Below are positions 44,181 through 51,921 of a stretch of DNA of 64,000 bases, piece after piece. The notes under the pieces are model-generated. The model saw nothing but the letters and a program-made list of their open reading frames with translations. It was not told the DNA's origin and ran no database searches. Position numbers and translations under genes: made by a program. The DNA lies in the NCBI GenBank assembly GCA_045114175.1, contig JBGUJZ010000029.1, positions 54,144 to 118,143 of the forward strand, read 5' to 3'. Within the stretch, counting starts at the first letter, position 1, and each line of letters starts with the position of its first letter. Source of the stretch: Cacconaster sp045114175. GTDB taxonomy: Bacteria > Bacteroidota > Bacteroidia > Bacteroidales > UBA932.

Positions 44181-44624
44181 ATGAAAAAATTCTTTCTGGC
44201 TGCAGCTCTGCTGATCGCATCTGTAACTGTTTTTGCTCAGGATTATAACTGGGCAGTTGGTCTCCGCGGTGGCGGCGACCTCGGTGGTCTCACCATTAAG
44301 CGTAACTTCGGCGGCTCCGCAATCGAGGGTACCGTTGCTTATGCTTGGAATGGTGGCATTGCCGGCGACGTGGCTTACGAGTTCAACGTTCCCGTGATTG
44401 CTGACGGTATCAACCTCTACTACGGTCCTGGTATCGTTGCAGCCATCGGCAACAACGTTCTCGCACTCGGTATCGAAGGTGTCGTGGGTCTGGAATACAA
44501 GATTCCGGTAGCTCCTATCGCTATCTCGCTCGACTATCGCCCGCAGATCGTTGTCAGCACCGCTGACGGCGCATTTGCTCCGGGTCTCTGGGGCATCGGC
44601 CTTGGCATCAAGTTCACCTTCTAA
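44181..44624 (+). CDS. Small outer-membrane beta-barrel protein
   Basis: 147 residues. A clear signal peptide ends VTVFAQ. The mature part alternates hydrophobic and polar residues with many Gly and aromatic residues and ends in KFTF, a terminal Phe as used for barrel insertion. It would form a small eight-strand-type barrel. Function is not recognised. It has its own promoter and terminator, and its last 27 coding bases are copied at 45743-45769. Confidence 0.75.
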   Translation: MKKFFLAAALLIASVTVFAQDYNWAVGLRGGGDLGGLTIKRNFGGSAIEGTVAYAWNGGIAGDVAYEFNVPVIADGINLYYGPGIVAAIGNNVLALGIEGVVGLEYKIPVAPIAISLDYRPQIVVSTADGAFAPGLWGIGLGIKFTF

Positions 44625-44645
44625 GCCAGAACTGCTACAACAAAG

Positions 44646-44677
44646 AAGGCTGACCTCATGCGGGGTCAGCCTTTTTT
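44646..44677 (+). terminator. Terminator after the small barrel gene
   Basis: AAGGCTGACC pairs with GGTCAGCCTT, followed by a T run. A related hairpin follows the duplicated gene tail at 45787-45820. Confidence 0.85.
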
Positions 44678-45088
44678 GTGAGGCCACCGTATCTCTGTCA
44701 GTTCCTGTCCGATTTCGTGAATTGTAGAATAGATCTCTTCTAAACGAGTTTTAGAGGGCGTTTTAACGCCGCTTATATACTGCGCAAAAAGGCTCTGCGA
44801 CATCCCCATCCTTCTGGCGATGGCAGAAGCATTCAGCTCCGGGTGCGCCATAAATAAACGATAAAGATCCGTGCGATTCTTTTCCTGAAAGAATCCATCA
44901 AAACTGAGATCCTCATCCAGTTCCGGCCAATTGATCCCGAATCCGTCTAGAACATAATTCGCACGTTCCTCAGGGCTCGCATTCTTTAGCCTTGGGTAGT
45001 CTGCATAGTACTCACAAGCTTCTCGGCCTTCCGCCGTTCGTATCCAAACAGCATCATCCGTAAGCCAGACCTTCTCGACTCTTTCCAT
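44666..45088 (-). CDS. DUF2442 and helix-turn-helix protein (putative antitoxin or regulator)
   Basis: 140 residues. The N-terminal part (about 1-60: VWLTDDAVWIRTAEGREACEY) resembles DUF2442. The C-terminal part (about 86-125: NASAIARRMGMSQSLFAQYI) is a helix-turn-helix. It lies 1 bp downstream of the DUF4160 gene, a pairing seen widely and often thought to be a toxin-antitoxin or regulatory module. DNA binding to the palindrome upstream of its partner is inferred. Confidence 0.75.
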   Translation of the reverse strand: MERVEKVWLTDDAVWIRTAEGREACEYYADYPRLKNASPEERANYVLDGFGINWPELDEDLSFDGFFQEKNRTDLYRLFMAHPELNASAIARRMGMSQSLFAQYISGVKTPSKTRLEEIYSTIHEIGQELTEIRWPHKKG

Positions 45089-45089
45089 A

Positions 45090-45329
45090 TCATTTGCTCT
45101 TATTGAAAAACCTATTCCAGTGCTCAGCTATCACCTCCTGGTTTTCTTCAATAACCGATTCAATCAATTTGAGCTCAGTCGGCTTAAACCCCTGATTCTC
45201 CACAAGCATAACAGGGCAAATCGTAAACTTGGCTCGATTCCCGTCTTTCATTACGTGCACATGCATCGGTTCATGCTCATTTGAGTAGAACTTGAAGATG
45301 AACCCGAAAAGGATAAAAATTGTTGGCAT
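45090..45329 (-). CDS. DUF4160 domain protein
   Basis: 79 residues from the ATG at 45329. FYSNEHEPMHVHV is the DUF4160 signature. The frame is open to 45362, but that start lies inside the promoter (TATCTTTG at 45348-45341), so 45329 is preferred. No biochemical role is established that I can name. It is the first gene of a two-gene unit with the DUF2442/HTH protein. Confidence 0.75.
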   Translation of the reverse strand: MPTIFILFGFIFKFYSNEHEPMHVHVMKDGNRAKFTICPVMLVENQGFKPTELKLIESVIEENQEVIAEHWNRFFNKSK

Positions 45330-45340
45330 TTCTTTTTGTG

Positions 45341-45371
45341 CAAAGATAGGTAATAAATTCATTACCTACAA
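45341..45371 (-). promoter_or_regulatory. Promoter with palindromic operator for the DUF4160/DUF2442 pair
   Basis: Minus strand TTG (45371-45369), 20-bp spacer, TATCTTTG (45348-45341). The spacer holds a perfect inverted repeat TAGGTAAT / ATTACCTA (45347-45354 and 45361-45368), well placed for autorepression. Confidence 0.75.
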
Positions 45372-45742
45372 GATTAATAGAACATTATTTTGACTCACGC
45401 TGCATCCTGGTAGTTTCTCTCCCGGACATGCGCGCTGGTGATGAAGTTTAATAGCGGCGGCTCTCTCGTCCGTTTTTTCCCGCCAAGATAGTGCACATGG
45501 CGATAGGCTGGTGACCATCCCGGACAATTTACGGCGGGGCAAGCGTTTTTGGTCAAAATGCGAAAATCAACAAATGGCGAAAGTTTTTTAACAAAAACGC
45601 ACAGGCGCTTTTCGCCTTGCAATGTAAGCGGCTGTCCTTCTGTAAGATACACAAAGTCCTACCCCCTTTCGGGAGGGGTAGGACTTTACTTTATTGACTG
45701 TCTTACAGAGAGTTACATTGCAAGGCTTTAAGATGAGTAGTT
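45369..45742. other. Stretch without a supported gene
   Basis: Contains the nested inverted repeat at 45614-45726. An open frame on the minus strand (45395-45652) has no family resemblance, no ribosome site and overlaps the repeat, so I do not call it. Confidence 0.6.
45614..45726. repeat. Nested inverted repeat (MITE-like or large hairpin)
   Basis: Three concentric perfect arms: GCCTTGCAATGTAA / TTACATTGCAAGGC (45614-45627, 45713-45726), TCTGTAAGA / TCTTACAGA (45639-45647, 45701-45709) and AAAGTCCTACCCC / GGGGTAGGACTTT (45653-45665, 45675-45687). The inner hairpin could also terminate transcription. It may be a small non-autonomous element or a folded RNA. Confidence 0.7.
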
Positions 45743-45790
45743 GGCCTTGGAATCAAGTTTACCTTCTAAGCCAGAACTGCTACAACAAAA
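45743..45790 (+). pseudogene. Duplicated 3' end of the small barrel gene
   Basis: 48 bp matching 44598-44645 with two mismatches, covering the last nine codons (GLGIKFTF and stop, with one residue changed) and the following 21 bp. A similar terminator follows. No upstream part of the gene remains. Confidence 0.85.
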
Positions 45791-45820
45791 ATGGCTGACC
45801 CTGCGGGGCCAGCCATTTTT
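45787..45820. terminator. Terminator after the duplicated gene tail
   Basis: AAAATGGCTG pairs with CAGCCATTTT around a GC-rich loop. Symmetric A/T flanks allow use from both strands. Confidence 0.75.
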
Positions 45821-45824
45821 GTTC

Positions 45825-46034
45825 CTACACACCCAGAACGATCGCGGGGCTGATCAAAGACGGCTTGCTGATTGGGTAATGCTCATCTTCATAGTCTGCG
45901 ACCAGATTGGACAGCAAAACCAATTCAACGTTATTGACATCGTTCTCCGGCGTGTCGTCGCTGACGATCTTCAATAAATCGTTGATTCGCTGCATTGCAG
46001 AACTGTACTGCATCTCATTTTCAATTCGAGTCAT
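45825..46034 (-). pseudogene. Truncated HigA-like antitoxin
   Basis: 69 residues starting MTRIENEMQY and running through LLSNLVADYEDEHYPI, the conserved N-terminal region of HigA-type antitoxins. It then ends after KPSLISPAIVLGV, so the HTH domain is absent. The break lies next to the duplicated barrel-gene tail, suggesting a deletion. It could still be translated but should not bind DNA. Confidence 0.65.
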
Positions 46035-46036
46035 AG

Positions 46037-46086
46037 CTATATGTTTTTGATGTCCTGAATTCGTTCATATTCCTGGTGGGTGCGAA
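46037..46086 (-). pseudogene. HigB toxin C-terminal remnant
   Basis: Upstream of the HigA-like start, the frame reads VRTHQEYERIQDIKNI and stop, like the C-terminus of HigB-family toxins (RTHxEYDxI). The rest of the toxin gene is gone; the next gene's stop codon abuts it. Confidence 0.55.
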
Positions 46087-46971
46087 CTACCTGGGCAGTG
46101 ACTCAGCAGCCGTGGTAGCCCTGAAGATCTTGTTAGCCATCTTGTAAACCCTGCCGGCAACATAGTCGCTGGAAGGTCTCCAGTTGTACTTGTAGCCCTG
46201 CGGCACATCAAAGGCCTGGCCGTCGGCGGAGATGCCCTGCACACTGTTGCCAAAGCAGACCTGGAACTCGGGCGGAACCGACTCGTTAAAGATATTATTG
46301 CTGGTTTGGGAGGTTCGGCCATCCAGTTTCACGGCGATGTAGAAGTCCACTTCGCCGCTGGAGAAGTTGCTGGCCGGGGTCACGGTCACAGCGCCCTTGA
46401 CACCGGGTGCGGTGTACATCGTGAAGTTGCCCTCCAGTTTGCTCAGGTAAGCCGAGGTATACGGACCGCCGTTAAAGTTTTCGAAGACCACGTGGAAATA
46501 GGTCAGCGACGGGACGAGGGTAGCCGATTCGGTGATGTTGGCTACGTCAGCCGAGAGGCACTCCGGAAGGTGTGCCAGCGTACCGTCCTGAACAGCCCAG
46601 CCTTCAAGGTGGTTCTTGTCCACGTAATCCACGGTAAAGGCCGTCTGGTCATCCAGCTGGCTATTGTTGTTGTGGAACGTAGCGCTCTGGGTGCCCGCTC
46701 CGGTCAGGAGCGTGAAGGTTTCTACAACCGTTGCGGCGTTCTTGGTGAAGGAGACCTTCACCTGATCGCCCTCTTCCCAATAGGGCTTAATCTGGCTTTC
46801 TTCATAGACGTGGGAGATACGCGTTCCCTCGGGCAAGCCGGCCGAGATGGTAACTGAATGGCCGTTTACACCGGGTTCAATCGGTTTTTCAATCGGATCG
46901 ATGTGCTGGCACGCTACTAGTGCTGCCGGAAGGGCAACCGCCAGCAATAAGGTTTTAAATAGTCTCTTCAT
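46087..46971 (-). CDS. Fimbrillin-like lipoprotein
   Basis: 294 residues. Lipobox AALVAC places the lipidated Cys at C21. HSVTISAGLPEGTRISH and YWEEGDQVKVSF match the N-terminal pattern of Bacteroidales fimbrillin-like proteins. Such proteins are surface lipoproteins, some of which assemble into fimbriae. Its first 17 bp overlap the upstream 42-aa peptide gene, so translation is probably coupled. The 809-aa lipoprotein at 51922 begins with a similar N-terminal domain. Confidence 0.75.
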   Translation of the reverse strand: MKRLFKTLLLAVALPAALVACQHIDPIEKPIEPGVNGHSVTISAGLPEGTRISHVYEESQIKPYWEEGDQVKVSFTKNAATVVETFTLLTGAGTQSATFHNNNSQLDDQTAFTVDYVDKNHLEGWAVQDGTLAHLPECLSADVANITESATLVPSLTYFHVVFENFNGGPYTSAYLSKLEGNFTMYTAPGVKGAVTVTPASNFSSGEVDFYIAVKLDGRTSQTSNNIFNESVPPEFQVCFGNSVQGISADGQAFDVPQGYKYNWRPSSDYVAGRVYKMANKIFRATTAAESLPR

Positions 46972-47083
46972 AGTAGTTGCTTAGGCTATAAGAACCGCTC
47001 GTTTCGCTGACATTCATCAGGCTGCTTTCAATCCTGACGAAGATGATCTTCGTGACAGGAGACTCGTAGATGATCTTATTCAT
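46955..47083 (-). CDS. 42-aa micro-ORF upstream of fimbrillin-like gene
   Basis: MNKIIYESPVTKIIFVRIES... 42 residues. The start overlaps the stop of the 915-aa adhesin gene by 1 base (TAATG) and its own stop lies 17 bases inside the next lipoprotein gene. It aligns with the 34-aa peptide at 51804 (shared YExPVxKxIFV). It has no signal peptide. Both lie directly before fimbrillin-like lipoprotein genes. Function unknown; possible roles are translational coupling or a small partner protein. Confidence 0.65.
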   Translation of the reverse strand: MNKIIYESPVTKIIFVRIESSLMNVSETSGSYSLSNYYEETI

Positions 47084-49830
47084 TATTGTATCGTATTCTT
47101 TTCTTCGGTTGTAGCTTCCTCCACCTTGAGAACGCAACGGCGAACGGAGCGCAGTTCAATGCTGTTGCCGAGTTCAAAGTAGCCCCGGAAGGAGTTGACA
47201 TCCAGGTCCGTATGGGCGTAGTAGAGCTGATTGTCTGCGCCCAGGTAGAGTTTGGACTTATCGTCGGCCGTGAGGGTTGTTGGACCGTATGTACCTTTAA
47301 AGGTAACGTCGCCTACTTTCGTAGTCACGGGATAATTGTTAATCTTGACGTTTTGGAATACCGGATTGGTGATATTCTCCCCAGAGTCCCATTTCACGAG
47401 GTATGGTTTTCCCGCTTCGATAGCCGAAACTATATTGCCGAATGTGAGCGTGAGAACGCCGTTGGTGAAAGAAGCGCCCGTGAGTTCCACGACCGTGGCT
47501 CCGAAGAGCGGTGTGTTGATGAAGCTCTCAAGGGCAAAAGGCAGGCAAAGTGTATTCCACGAGCCATCCTTCCAGAAGGTGCGGCCGCTAAGGGTCGCGT
47601 GGAGAAGGTGGCCGTTATAATCCCTGAGGGCGGTAAAATTATTGGATGCGTCAGCGAGAGACAGGGTTTCCGTGTCGTTAAGGCCGCAATATACACAAGG
47701 GAGGCCGTTCGGATGGTCGCAGGGAGATATTTCCACCCACTTGTATCGATTATTCTCAAGGCCCATGAACTTCCCATTTTCATCATAATTAAAGCGATCT
47801 TCACCTTGAAGCGTAACCAGCTGACTGCCACTATCCACCACTACTTTAGCGCCGCTATAAAGGAACCTTCCGCCCTGACCATATACATTAGCATTCCTTA
47901 TTAGTTCTCCATGGCCTATCGCTTGAGAAGCTGTTCCTTCTGCATCTTCGGCATTTGAAGACCAAGCCGTGACTGAGCCGCCGTTGATGTAAATAGAACC
48001 GCTCATGCCTTGGGTTGCGTTCTGAGCCGCTCCACCACCAATTCCTGCGCCTGTTGTACTGAATGCGATGACCGTCCCTCCGTTGATGGTGATGGTGGAC
48101 CAAACGTCATAAGTGTGGTCCACCGTGATATGCATTCGGCCATTGTATCCGCTGCCGATTCCGGCTCCGCTTCCAGCATGCGCTTGAACAATCCCTCCGT
48201 TGATGGTAATATCACCACAGAGGCCGTCCAATCCGCTGCCGATACCTGCGCCCCTACCTGAACCATCCACATTTTCGTCTATAGCACTACCAAATACAGA
48301 ACCACCGTAAATGTATATAGGCTTGCTATCGCAGCCACTGCCACTGCCTATGCCGGCACCACCAAAACCCCTGCCTTGTCCTCCAAATGCATTTACAGCG
48401 CCGCCGTGGAAATGAAGGGTGCCTGAGCTGTGTTGGCGATCCCCACCAATACCGGCGTAACCGGGTAATGAACGCGCATCGGAAATGAGTTCCCCCATTG
48501 CTGCTCCAGTACTTTGCCCCCAGACGTGGAACGTTGAACCGGATGGCACGCAGATTCCCTCCTTGGCATCGAGAGTGACGCCGTCGCGCAGGAGCAAATG
48601 TACGATGCCTGAGATGTTAAGACGATTTTCAAACGTCGTGTTTTGATCCACCACATACCAGCCGTCGGCAATTGCCACGCCCGTTCTGTCAGTTATCAAG
48701 CTTGTCCTGCCGCATCCATACTGGATAGCAATTTCGCCTTCATCATTGAGATAGGGAACATCGTCGTGTAAAACGATCTCGTAGCGAATCATCTCCCCTT
48801 CAAATATCGTAAACCGATAATCCTCATCATCATAGAAGAAGACTCTATTCGGGTTGGATTCGGAGCAGGTGCTATAACTGCTGGTAAAATAGAAGTTGTC
48901 CGGAGCGTTGGTAAGCCAGATTTCGGCGCCGGAGGCAAAAGTTCCTGCCACCGTCACTACCTGGCCCGGGGCGAGATAGATATTATTCCTTCTATTGCCG
49001 CTGCCGTTGCCCTTGACTACAAGATTTCCGCTTATGTTCAGCGTACCGTTCAATTGGTAGATCCCGCCGCCGTTATAGCCGCCGGGGCAGTCGTTGTCGA
49101 TGATGCTGGTATTGCCGGTAATGGTGAGCGTACCGCCATTCCAGATGCCACCGCCGTTGGTCTGGGCCGTATTGCCTGTAATGGTGCAGCCCTCCAGTGT
49201 CATGGAGGTATTGCCCGTGGCGTTGGCCAAGGCACCGGCACTTGTGCTACTGCTGTTGCCGGTGAAGGTGCAGCCCGTGAATGTGGCTGCTCCATAATAA
49301 GTATTCTCAACCACAGCATTATAGACCGCACCCACATCGCCGGCGAAGTTGTTCGTAAAGGTGCAGTTCGTGGCCGTCAGCGTGCCGCTGTTCCAGATGG
49401 CGCCGCCGTGTTCACCTGCTGTATTATCCTGGAAGGTAACATTGCTGGCGTTCACCGTGCAGAGCGGACCGATATTGATGCCGCCGCCGTTGTTGGCTCT
49501 GCCGCCTTTTATGCTGCCCGTCCCTGTGGAATTAACAAGGTTTAGGGTGGCATAGTTATGCACATAGATAACGTGGCCGTCGGACAAGTAACCTCCTATG
49601 ATCTGGCGGTAAATATTGTGTCCGTTCAGGTCGATAGTCACAGTCACATTGCTGATATCCAAACAAGTATAGTCAAGCAGAATGTCTGCGTCCAGTACAA
49701 TGTTAGCATTGTTGGTCTGGACGGCTGTCACGAGTTCACTCGCGGTGGAAACCGTCTGCCCCCAGGCGCCTGTTGCGGCTGCCCAGCAGAGGGTTGCTAC
49801 AAGAAAAAACGATCTTAAAAAACGGGTCAT
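47083..49830 (-). CDS. Large beta-helix surface/adhesin-like protein
   Basis: 915 residues with a signal peptide ending GAWG. The N-terminal half has repeated short turns such as GGGIWNGGTLTITGNT and NCTFTNN, typical of right-handed beta-helix repeats of polymorphic-membrane or pectate-lyase-like folds. The middle has GAGIGSG repeats with ITINGG, seen in carbohydrate-binding beta-helix domains. The C-terminal part (about 740-900) is a separate beta-rich region. No catalytic motif is obvious. It is the first gene of a three-gene surface operon. TAATTTTG (49857-49850, this strand) is a candidate -7 element. Confidence 0.75.
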   Translation of the reverse strand: MTRFLRSFFLVATLCWAAATGAWGQTVSTASELVTAVQTNNANIVLDADILLDYTCLDISNVTVTIDLNGHNIYRQIIGGYLSDGHVIYVHNYATLNLVNSTGTGSIKGGRANNGGGINIGPLCTVNASNVTFQDNTAGEHGGAIWNSGTLTATNCTFTNNFAGDVGAVYNAVVENTYYGAATFTGCTFTGNSSSTSAGALANATGNTSMTLEGCTITGNTAQTNGGGIWNGGTLTITGNTSIIDNDCPGGYNGGGIYQLNGTLNISGNLVVKGNGSGNRRNNIYLAPGQVVTVAGTFASGAEIWLTNAPDNFYFTSSYSTCSESNPNRVFFYDDEDYRFTIFEGEMIRYEIVLHDDVPYLNDEGEIAIQYGCGRTSLITDRTGVAIADGWYVVDQNTTFENRLNISGIVHLLLRDGVTLDAKEGICVPSGSTFHVWGQSTGAAMGELISDARSLPGYAGIGGDRQHSSGTLHFHGGAVNAFGGQGRGFGGAGIGSGSGCDSKPIYIYGGSVFGSAIDENVDGSGRGAGIGSGLDGLCGDITINGGIVQAHAGSGAGIGSGYNGRMHITVDHTYDVWSTITINGGTVIAFSTTGAGIGGGAAQNATQGMSGSIYINGGSVTAWSSNAEDAEGTASQAIGHGELIRNANVYGQGGRFLYSGAKVVVDSGSQLVTLQGEDRFNYDENGKFMGLENNRYKWVEISPCDHPNGLPCVYCGLNDTETLSLADASNNFTALRDYNGHLLHATLSGRTFWKDGSWNTLCLPFALESFINTPLFGATVVELTGASFTNGVLTLTFGNIVSAIEAGKPYLVKWDSGENITNPVFQNVKINNYPVTTKVGDVTFKGTYGPTTLTADDKSKLYLGADNQLYYAHTDLDVNSFRGYFELGNSIELRSVRRCVLKVEEATTEEKNTIQ

Positions 49831-49904
49831 AATACGGTGATAAATCCCGCAAAATTAATTATTTACAATTAAAGTCGGCAAAAAAATCGCTATCTTCGCC
49901 CTGT

Positions 49905-51365
49905 ATGAATACACTGATCCTTCAAGAAGAAGCTGCGCGCTGCCTGCTTTGTGCCGACGCGCCTTGCAGCAGAGCATGCCAGAAGGGCGATCCTGCCCGC
50001 GCTATTCGCGCCATTCGTTTTGATAACCAAGCCCTTGCAGGAGGGTGGATCAAGGATTGCTCCGATCAGGAGCTGGAAGCCGCCGAGGCGGCCTGTATCC
50101 ACTATGACCGGCCCATCCGCATCCGGGAGATTGCCCGCGCGCTGCGGGAGACCCCCGTTCAAGCCGGAGGTGAGGGTCCGTCGCTGGCGATCGACTTCTG
50201 CGGCATCCGCTGCGAGAACCCCTTCTTCCTGGCCTCCTCAGCCATCTGCACCAACTACGAAATGGTGGCCCGGGCCTTCGAAGCCGGCTGGGGCGGCGTC
50301 TTCTACAAGACCATCTGCATGCAGGATATCCGCGAGGTGTCGCCGCGCTTCGACGCCGTCTATGAAAACGGCAGCCACGGCCGCTTCCTGGGCTTCCGCA
50401 ACATGGAGCAACTCAGCGAGAACCCGGTAGCGGTGGACTTCGACATCCTGCGCCGGCTCAAGAAGGATTATCCCTCCAAGATCGTGATTGCCTCCATCAT
50501 GGGACAGCAGGAAGAGGAGTGGATTCAGCTGGCCAAAATGGCGGAAGAGGCGGGCTGCGATGCGGTGGAGCTCAACTACTCCTGCCCGCAGATGCGCGAG
50601 ACCGGCATGGGTTGCGACGTGGGTCAGGACCCCGAACTGGTCACCTTCTTCACGGCCTACGTGAAGCGCAGCGTCAAGATTCCCGTCATCCCCAAGATGA
50701 CGCCCAACATCGCGCACATTGCGGAGCCGGCCATGGGAGCCTATTTCGCGGGAGCGGATGCCATCTCCGCCATCAACACCATCAAGAGCGTCACGCTGGG
50801 CAAGGGGTCGGAGGTGAACGACTGCCAGACCGGTTCCGGCCTCTCCGGCCGCGCCGTGAAACCCATCGCGCTGCGCCACATCCTGGCTATGGTCAAGAAC
50901 CCGATGATGAAGAACATCCAGTACAGCGGCATCGGCGGCGTTGAGACGTGGCGAGACGCGCTGGAATTCATACAGTTGGGTTGCCGCAACGTGCAGGTTT
51001 GCACCGCGGTGATGCAGTATGGCTACCGGATTATCGACGACCTGATTGCAGGTCTGCAGCACTATATGGCCGAGCGGGGCGTGACGGATCTCTCCGACCT
51101 CGTGGGCGAGCGTCTCCCCTCCTTCCACCTCCCCTCCGATCTGGATCGCGAAAGCATCGTCTATCCCAAGTTCGAGCGGAGCAAATGCATCGGTTGCGGA
51201 CGCTGCACCATCTCGTGCGCGGACGGTGGCCATCAGGCCCTGCGGATGGATCCGCAAACCCGTCAGCCTCAGATGATTGCGTCAAAATGCGTGGGATGCC
51301 ACCTCTGCCGTCTGGTCTGCCCGGTGGGCGCCATCAGCGTCTCTAAACGGATTGCTCGATCATAG
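49905..51365 (+). CDS. preA: Dihydropyrimidine dehydrogenase-type protein PreA (with N-terminal Fe-S region)
   Basis: 486 residues. The N-terminus (about 1-60) has CLLCADAPCSRACQKGD, a Cys-rich segment like the GltD/PreT Fe-S region. The central TIM barrel binds FMN and substrate (FCGIRCENPFFLASS, ELNYSCPQM). The C-terminus has two 4Fe-4S clusters (CIGCGRC, CVGCHLCRLVCP). Family members reduce uracil and thymine with PreT. No preT is in this window. The 3' end overlaps the converging Nudix gene by 23 bp. Confidence 0.88.
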   Translation: MNTLILQEEAARCLLCADAPCSRACQKGDPARAIRAIRFDNQALAGGWIKDCSDQELEAAEAACIHYDRPIRIREIARALRETPVQAGGEGPSLAIDFCGIRCENPFFLASSAICTNYEMVARAFEAGWGGVFYKTICMQDIREVSPRFDAVYENGSHGRFLGFRNMEQLSENPVAVDFDILRRLKKDYPSKIVIASIMGQQEEEWIQLAKMAEEAGCDAVELNYSCPQMRETGMGCDVGQDPELVTFFTAYVKRSVKIPVIPKMTPNIAHIAEPAMGAYFAGADAISAINTIKSVTLGKGSEVNDCQTGSGLSGRAVKPIALRHILAMVKNPMMKNIQYSGIGGVETWRDALEFIQLGCRNVQVCTAVMQYGYRIIDDLIAGLQHYMAERGVTDLSDLVGERLPSFHLPSDLDRESIVYPKFERSKCIGCGRCTISCADGGHQALRMDPQTRQPQMIASKCVGCHLCRLVCPVGAISVSKRIARS

Positions 51366-51738
51366 GCAACAGAACCTCGTCGGCCGGCAGCCATTTGACG
51401 GCGTTCAACTCATTTTTGCCCAGCCAGCGAGCCGCCTCGTGCTCGTTGAGATGGAGCGATTCGGTTAGCAGCGAACAGAGATAGCAGTGCAGAATCAGGT
51501 GGAACTTAGGATAGTCCCACTCCACCGTGTGCAGAAACTTGTCTATGCGGATTTCGGTGTCCAGCTCCTCGCGAATCTCCCGCACCAGCGCCGCCTCCGG
51601 CGTCTCCCCCGGCTCCATCTTGCCCCCGGGGAACTCCCACCAGTCCTTCCACTCGCCATAGCCCCGCTGGGTGGCAAAAATCTTGTCACCCCGGCGAATA
51701 ATCGCCGCCACGACCTCGATGGATTGTCTGGATTCCAT
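51343..51738 (-). CDS. Nudix hydrolase, MutT-like
   Basis: 131 residues from the ATG at 51738. The Nudix box GGKMEPGETPEAALVREIREEL lies near residues 37-58 with all Gly/Glu/Arg positions kept. MutT-type enzymes hydrolyse oxidised nucleotides such as 8-oxo-dGTP; substrate is inferred. The frame is open to 51768, but TATCTTTG (51754-51747) lies there, so the downstream ATG is preferred. Confidence 0.88.
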   Translation of the reverse strand: MESRQSIEVVAAIIRRGDKIFATQRGYGEWKDWWEFPGGKMEPGETPEAALVREIREELDTEIRIDKFLHTVEWDYPKFHLILHCYLCSLLTESLHLNEHEAARWLGKNELNAVKWLPADEVLLPMIEQSV

Positions 51739-51746
51739 ATCCTTCA

Positions 51747-51782
51747 CAAAGATAGATAAATCGCCCAAAAAAACTATCTTTG
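51747..51782. promoter_or_regulatory. Divergent -7 elements for the Nudix gene and the surface-protein operon
   Basis: TATCTTTG on the minus strand (51754-51747) and TATCTTTG on the plus strand (51775-51782), 20 bp apart. Clear -33 TTG elements were not found at normal spacing. Confidence 0.6.
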
Positions 51783-51803
51783 TAGCAGACTAATCCCAAT
51801 CCT

Positions 51804-51908
51804 ATGAAACGACTTTACGAAGCGCCGGTATCCAAGGTGATTTTTGTACACCTGGACAACGTCATGTGTCTCAGCAATCTCAGCACGCTTGAAGGCGAAG
51901 AATGGTAA
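51804..51908 (+). CDS. 34-aa micro-ORF upstream of fimbrillin-like gene
   Basis: MKRLYEAPVSKVIFVHLDNV... 34 residues, ending 13 bp before the next gene's ATG. It aligns with the 42-aa peptide at 46955 without gaps through YExPVxKxIFV and keeps a Met/Ser-containing region after it. No signal peptide, strong expression context (TATCTTTG 21 bp upstream). Function unknown. Confidence 0.65.
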   Translation: MKRLYEAPVSKVIFVHLDNVMCLSNLSTLEGEEW

Positions 51909-51921
51909 AAAAGGAGGCATT

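Noticed and set aside
45395..45652. 85-codon open frame on the minus strand near the nested repeat
   Set aside because: Its start lies inside the inverted repeat and there is no ribosome site or recognised family; treated as non-coding.
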